Shown: piece by piece, positions 58,616 through 64,000 of the stretch | Layout: every line of letters starts with the position of its first letter | How positions within the stretch are numbered: position 1 is the first letter of the stretch | NCBI RefSeq assembly: GCF_003589595.1 | Contig: NW_020654810.1 | Location: forward strand, 12,882,638 to 12,946,637 | Direction of reading: 5' to 3' | DNA: 64,000 nucleotides | Source: Hyposmocoma kahamanoa | Taxonomy: Eukaryota > Arthropoda > Insecta > Lepidoptera > Cosmopterigidae | Program-made: the position numbers and the translations under genes | Notes under the pieces: model-generated | Seen by the model: the letters and a program-made list of their open reading frames with translations, nothing else | Told to the model about the DNA's origin: nothing | Database searches by the model: none

Positions 58616-60310
58616 TAAAATTATGGTAACTAGCTAACGGGAGTGATACTGCACTAAGTATAGCGTTGATTACGTGGCAACGCACGCCTTTGCTTTCGAT
58701 TTCTCTGTTATCACTTGCATTTCCAACAACTTGTTGCGTCCAGTATTAAGCTAGTGCGAGAAAAACTACATACATTAGAATATTATTAGAGAAAATAGGA
58801 AGTAACGGCGTTCAAATTAGTTAACATCATGGAATATCGACATGCGAGAGGAAGTATTAATATCTTGTAGCAGTTTCTTGTCAGATTAGATCTGGTCAAC
58901 AGATAAGAAAATTTACATTTTGATATTATGTATGCTTAATTCAATGTCTTAGTTTACTTTCAATGTTTTTTACACCTGTTCCACAGCTTCAATTATCACG
59001 TATAAAAGTAGTCTTTAACATAATGCGTTTCTTTAAGGCATGTAATAACGATACTAATGGCCTCTGTCCTTAGTAAATTAGTTCGTAGATAAAAATACTA
59101 ACAACATTATTATGGCACTCGCAGGGTCTGTATTAACGTAATTAATTCGTCTTATCATAAACTTGTGTTGATTCATAACGGTCTTCCTTATTAATGATGT
59201 AACTTCCTTATTTTAAGTTTATTCAATTTTATCTCTGTACTCTCTAACTCTCTCTATTAAGGGGCTCTACACACCTCAACTATATCGATACGTTTTAGCA
59301 GGATATGAAACTTTATCATTATACGATTAATAATTGGAGCAATGTGTATTGTTTTTGAATTTAACAAGTTGTATCTTGATCAACTTGTATAATGTCTTAT
59401 CAAGATTTGTTTTATAATGCACACATACGTTATGTGTACTTATAAAGTTCACACGGTTTTGTCCCCACGCGTTATAGCGATATTGCCATAACCTGTTGAC
59501 GGATTACGGCATTTTTGCATAATATTGTTACTACACATATTTTCTAGCGGAACTAAACTCATCAGTGCAACTTGACAAATAATAATGGCAGTATTAATCT
59601 TTGTGTTGCCAAAGGATTGCAAGTGTTTTAAATTGGCAGATTTGTAACTAATTATTATAATAATTCTTTATTTTGTTCGATAAATTATAAAAAAGTAGTA
59701 TCTTGAGATTAGTAGAAATGAATTTTGGTGGCTAGAGCCTAAGCTTACGTCAGACCTCCACCTACAAGACATGGTCAAGAAAACAATAATAGCGAATAGT
59801 AACAGAATTAAAAAAGATAAACATACAAAATAAAATTAGAAATACGCACAATTTTATGGCAGTGTTCGAAATATTCAAGATATTTATTTTCTATGATATC
59901 TATCTATGCTGATTCATAGTTTTGTTTCTTTAATGTGACTAAAAATGACAAATAATTAGAAAAAAATACACACGAAGAAAAATCTTTGAAAAACATTTGG
60001 GTTGTGTTTTTTTTGAGTTTGGACTGACACATTTGGATACGTCTCTGATACAAACATACGGCGCGACATTGCTTAGCATTTTGTTGTTCCATTTAATTTT
60101 ATAAATATCATGAGATAAATATTATCAATATAATTATCGTGACAATTAGAATCATAATTACTTACCACGTCATTTATTTATTCATCGGAATTAATCAGCA
60201 ATCTTTAGTACCTTAATTTCCAAAGTTTTGAAAAATGACTTACACGATTTACAAATGATTTACAAGAACTCAAAGACAAAGCGGTTAATTCTGATCTCAA
60301 GTTGCATGAA
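58616..60310. other. no gene seen
   Basis: AT-rich sequence without supported genes. Confidence 0.6.
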
Positions 60311-60314
60311 CGTA

Positions 60315-61402
60315 GAGCAAAGTCAAAGTCAAAGTCAAACAATCATTTGCAGCATAGGTAAAATTTTTACACTTGAAAACGTCATTTTTTAAGCTACTGC
60401 TCGTCTACTACGCTGATCTCCCTGAGAAGAACGAGCAAGGAACCCTAGGGATTGCTCTTTTCAAATAAACTTAAATGTTGTAGAATACATCTAGAATCAT
60501 ATTTGTGAGAATCTAGACTCACATTGTCTTTCCATACGTCTATATCTAACTCGTAATCTACAATTTTGTAATATGACTTCAATTAAACTATTTTTAATGC
60601 AAATTTTAAACTTAGGAAATGGTAATCTTAATATATGTTCCGGAATCTTATTGTAAAAACGTATACAGTTCCCCATAAAAGAATCGTTTACCTTAGTTAA
60701 ACGAAAACGTGGTACCATGAGTTTGGACTTACTTCTAAGGTTAATATTTTGGATATCTTCTTTCTTAACGAAATTATGTATATGTTTACGGGCATACAAA
60801 ATATTTCAGTAAATGTACTGTGATGCCACAGTCATGATAACAGTATCCTTAAACTTTTCTCTGAGAGAAATCCGAGAACCTAAACGGTACACAGAACGAA
60901 TCGCTCGTTTTTGCAACACAAATACCTATGGTTTGTATATTGCCACTTTACCCCACTTGAGAATCACATAGGACATTATACTATGGAAGTAACTAAAGTA
61001 AACTAGTCTAGCAGTAGCAACATCGCTAAGTTCACGTATTCACGGACTGCGTATGCAGCATAGCTTAATCTGCTGGCCAAGGAAGACATGTGGAAAACAT
61101 TGGAGTTTACTATCTAAGGTCACTCCCAAAAAGACAGCTTTATTAACAAGGTCTAACTTTTCTCCAATTATTTCCATGATTAGGGTAGTCGATTTCACAT
61201 TAGGTAATGGGCTATACTGAGATAACTGATATAGCTCTACGTTCATGCTAGAGCTATACTGATGTAGGTCTACGTTCATACAACTTGAGATAGGAATTAA
61301 CCGCTTTGTCCGCGAGTTCTGGTAAATAATTTTTAAAACTTTGGAAATTAAGGTAGTAAAGATATCCGAGTAATGTCGATAATTTATATTAAATAACCGC
61401 AC
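60315..61402 (-). pseudogene. non-LTR retrotransposon reverse transcriptase C-terminus and 3' end
   Basis: Minus-strand frames at 61040-61402 give VKSTTLIMEIIGEKL and AVFLGVTLDSKLQCFPHV, and at 60497-60799 KHIHNFVKKEDIQNINLRSK and VNDSFMGNCIRFYNKIPEHI, standard C-terminal blocks of CR1/Jockey-type ORF2 in Lepidoptera. The stretch between is frameshifted. The 3' end carries TTTGAC repeats near 60318-60340. The 47.7 kb insertion is a tail of the same family. Confidence 0.8.
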
Positions 61403-61419
61403 TATTATAGTTCATATAA

Positions 61420-61640
61420 CTGCCTCCGTGGCCGAACGGTTACCATGTCGGACTGCCACGCAGAGGTCCCAGGTTCGATTCCCGGGCCGGGAGAAATAGT
61501 TGTATGACCTACATTTATTTCTCTCGTGAGTTTGGGTGTAAATTGTGGTTGTCTATGTGTGTGTACATGGCACCCGCGACACTGGGTTTCCCTAGTGCGG
61601 GGCTATGTTGTGTGTGCGTTATTATTATTATTATATAATT
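61420..61640 (+). mobile_element. R1 tRNA-derived SINE, best-preserved copy
   Basis: TGCCTCCGTGGCCGAACGGT head with A box, GGTTCGATTCCCGGG B box, complete body and (ATT)n tail at 61618-61640. Confidence 0.88.
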
Positions 61641-62575
61641 ATAGCTTAAGTAACGATTACTTGCATTTATGGTAAAGGTACAAACTCGAACTCAAAAATA
61701 AGATTTTTAACTCATTTCGATTTAGTTAGACTACCTGGGCATGTAAATCACGTTATCTCTAAAGGTGAGTAAAAAGGTCAATAGAGAATTTTTTGAGAAT
61801 GGTGTTGAGGATGAACTTATTCCTTTTGCATGTAATTGGTAACAGCCTTACTCATGGAAGTGGCCAATCGATATCCGTTTTCATTTGTAAATTTCACTTT
61901 AAGTGTTGAATTATTGAAGTCCACAGGTGATTGATTACCTGTGCAAATAAAGTGTTATATAACGCCGGAGTATTGGTTTGTCGTTTTTATTTATTCTTCT
62001 GGTTTCGGCTCGATTGCGAGTACCTGAATAGTAAAAGTTGTTTCATGACATCTGTCCACAAGACTGATATACTGGGCTGCCACAGGTTCTACAGTTTTCA
62101 TTTCATTTAAGATTCTTGTCTGTAAAATTTCTATTTTTGTGAGAATAACGTTAGAATGGCGAAATTTCTGTTTATAATTCACACCAATTATTGCATAATT
62201 TGTTTCTCCAATTTTCACTTACGGTATTGTTATAAATTTGTGAATTAGAAAGTCGCGTGTCTCATTGTTGATTCGAAGACCAGTGTTATCTTGAGAAATA
62301 TTCGGGTAATCTTTGCAATTGAGCTGCCTGTTTGATGTCATGGTAATGTCATGTAGAGGAATGCATGTCGCAATTACGATACGGGATATGCATCCTATGT
62401 GCGTTACAATCGGCATTGTTGATATTTCAACACAATGTCAGCTTATTTTCCGTACAGTAACCTTATTTAATAGTAATGATACAATGTGTTCTTATGATCA
62501 TTGACTCGACCTGTAACGAATGTTACATATTGAATCTTTATTAAATACCACTATGTTTTATTACCATGATATTCA
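61641..62575. other. no gene seen
   Basis: No supported gene. Short overlapping frames on both strands at 61991-62504 are not recognised. Confidence 0.5.
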
Positions 62576-62579
62576 ATTA

Positions 62580-62700
62580 TTTTTGAGAAATTACTCCACT
62601 AGTTTGTTTTAATTATAATACAAACATCGAAAACAAAGAAAAATTCCTTCGATCCGGCTGGACTCGAATTAGCGATCTCGCCATACCATGGCTGACGTTC
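62580..62700 (-). mobile_element. R4 tRNA-derived SINE
   Basis: From the tail (GAGAAATTACTCCACTAGTT) to the B-box-like CTGGACTCGAATTAGCGA; reverse orientation. Confidence 0.65.
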
Positions 62701-63315
62701 TCCGTACTGAGGTACCGAAAGAACCAGCAGATCTTTGTCCTGGTATCCTGAATGACGTCTCCGGAGTTAATTCAGTTACTTCAGCCGTTTTAATACAGGC
62801 AATTCCCAAGTTCAGACCAGGTAATGGGTGTACCATACAACAACGTTATTCATTCAATACACTGTTGAGTACATACCTATATTTGTCGTCAGCAGCCTCA
62901 CGAATATGTATATATTATTCCTTCAATACTCATAATGTCATTATAAAATGTCACTGTTCACTGAGCAGTATTGGTGTTTTGCAGTCACGAATTGAACCAA
63001 AAGTTCTGATTACATCATGAATCATTGCAAGTAAACGAAATCCGTGCATAAAGATAAATAATTTCATTAAATTTCAATCACAATCTAATTCTTCGTTTCT
63101 TTTGTGCTAAATAATGGAAATGCAGCACAAAATATTCACTAATTCCTTGTATTTTCAGATTAATCGTCTTATTTACTTTACTTCTCAAGTAGAGGGTCTG
63201 ATTTTTCAATAGATTGGAATGACAAAACCCAATTAATATTACAGAGACGACGGCGACGATAAAACGCTCGTACGTTAATATTATAGAGAAGGCGTTAAAC
63301 AACTAATTTTATGCA
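62701..63315. other. no gene seen
   Basis: A 110-residue frame starting at 62688 inside the R4 copy is not recognised and is probably chance. Confidence 0.5.
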
Positions 63316-63385
63316 TTTACGTGGGGCGTACTATAAGTTTCCGGAATGAATAAGTAAAAAACACTACAAATGGTCAGAAATGAAT

Positions 63386-64000
63386 TTATTGTTTCTCAGA
63401 ATAAGCTCCGTTAGCGTTACATTTCATACGAATGAACCAATTTTGAAAAAAATTATGCCACTCCTCTGTGACAATCTCTGAAACATATTTTTCATACTCT
63501 TCAGGTGGTGAAAATCGTTGACCGCGTAACTGGTTCTTATTTTGTTGCGTACCAATCACTATTCACGGTACTACGATTCTCCAAAGCAACAGTCGCCACG
63601 TATACAGTTTTATCCACTTAGAGGTAAGGATGTAAGGTTCATTTTATAAAATATGTAAAAATTCTTCACAAGATGACATCGAGTGTTTCATCTTTCCTTA
63701 GAGGCACTTTGACGCGCGCCACTTTGGTTGGTTTCGGCTCATCTCGAAAGACCCATACGCTCGATTGGTGCTTCGTTTTGGGATCGTAACTATAAATCCA
63801 TGTTTCGTCACCTGTTACAATGCCCCACACTAAATTTGAGGCCCCTTCGTTAAATCTGGTAAGCATGGCATTGCACCAAGTGACGCGATCCGTTTTTTGA
63901 GCCTCAGTCAAATTGTGTGGGATCCACCGAGAGTGTGCTCTAAGTTTGGGTGTGACAAAGCTGTGGCTTTTTCACACCCAAATGTTTGTGTAGTATTAAT
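63386..64000 (-). pseudogene. mariner transposase, internally deleted, runs off the edge
   Basis: The minus strand gives AQKTDRVTWCNAMLTRFNEG, VTGDETWIYSYDPKTKHQSS with the first catalytic Asp (GDE), then a frameshift. NSDWYAT is followed directly by a QLRGQRFSPPEE block, so the segment that normally carries the second and third catalytic Asp residues is deleted. It ends NGAYSEKQ with a stop at 63386-63388. The likely terminal repeat is about 63316-63350 (TTTACGTGGGGCGTACTATA). Confidence 0.85.

Overview
The window is eukaryotic, AT-rich and full of interspersed repeats. It reads as a moth or butterfly genome: its only clear host gene is an insect cuticle laccase (laccase 2, also called MCO2), and its repeats (tRNA-derived SINEs, CR1- and RTE-like retrotransposon remnants, mariner, small foldback elements) fit Lepidoptera. 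Order-level assignment is inference; species cannot be named from the sequence alone.

Layout. Positions 1-1400 hold dead retrotransposon fragments: a non-LTR reverse-transcriptase tail and a Gypsy-type integrase. Positions 4370-15509 hold the laccase gene on the minus strand. Five shared exons (15291-15509, 14823-15060, 10671-10955, 10110-10585, 9504-9688) encode 468 residues, including the first two copper-binding motifs. They are followed by two alternative sets of 3' exons. Set A is 8442-8637, 8122-8334 and 7543-7934. Set B is 5697-5892, 5407-5619, 5030-5260 and 4370-4539. Each set completes the enzyme with its own third and fourth copper motifs and its own stop. The first two exons of each set match in length (196 and 213 bases) and reading phase, so the sets are a tandem duplication used as alternative 3' ends. 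Set B has one intron that set A lacks, and that intron contains a SINE. The exon carrying the start codon and signal peptide was not found; by phase it must lie upstream (above 15509).

From about 15.5 kb to the end I see no other convincing host gene. This stretch, perhaps a long first intron plus upstream DNA, holds a degenerate CR1-like element (18.9-22.8 kb), RTE-like 3' ends (25.1, 37.2-38.0, 41.3 kb), other non-LTR tails (35.3, 47.7, 52.8, 60.3-61.4 kb), a deleted mariner (63.4-64 kb), a hAT-like element rich in CGATAT (57.2-57.7 kb), a nested foldback element (27.4-27.7 kb), a four-copy 22-bp minisatellite (34.8 kb), a CA repeat (22.85 kb) and a GC-rich island (41.8-42.0 kb) that could be a promoter.

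Recurrent repeat families, named here for reference: R1 (tRNA-derived SINE with ATT-type tails, 6 copies), R2 (tRNA-derived SINE, 3 copies), R3 (about 300 bp with a conserved short hairpin, 9 copies), R4 (tRNA-derived SINE, about 6 pieces), R6 (4 copies), R7 (Penelope-like, 3 or 4 pieces) and R8 (4 copies). Exon boundaries were read by eye from splice sites and phase; repeat boundaries are approximate unless stated to be exact.
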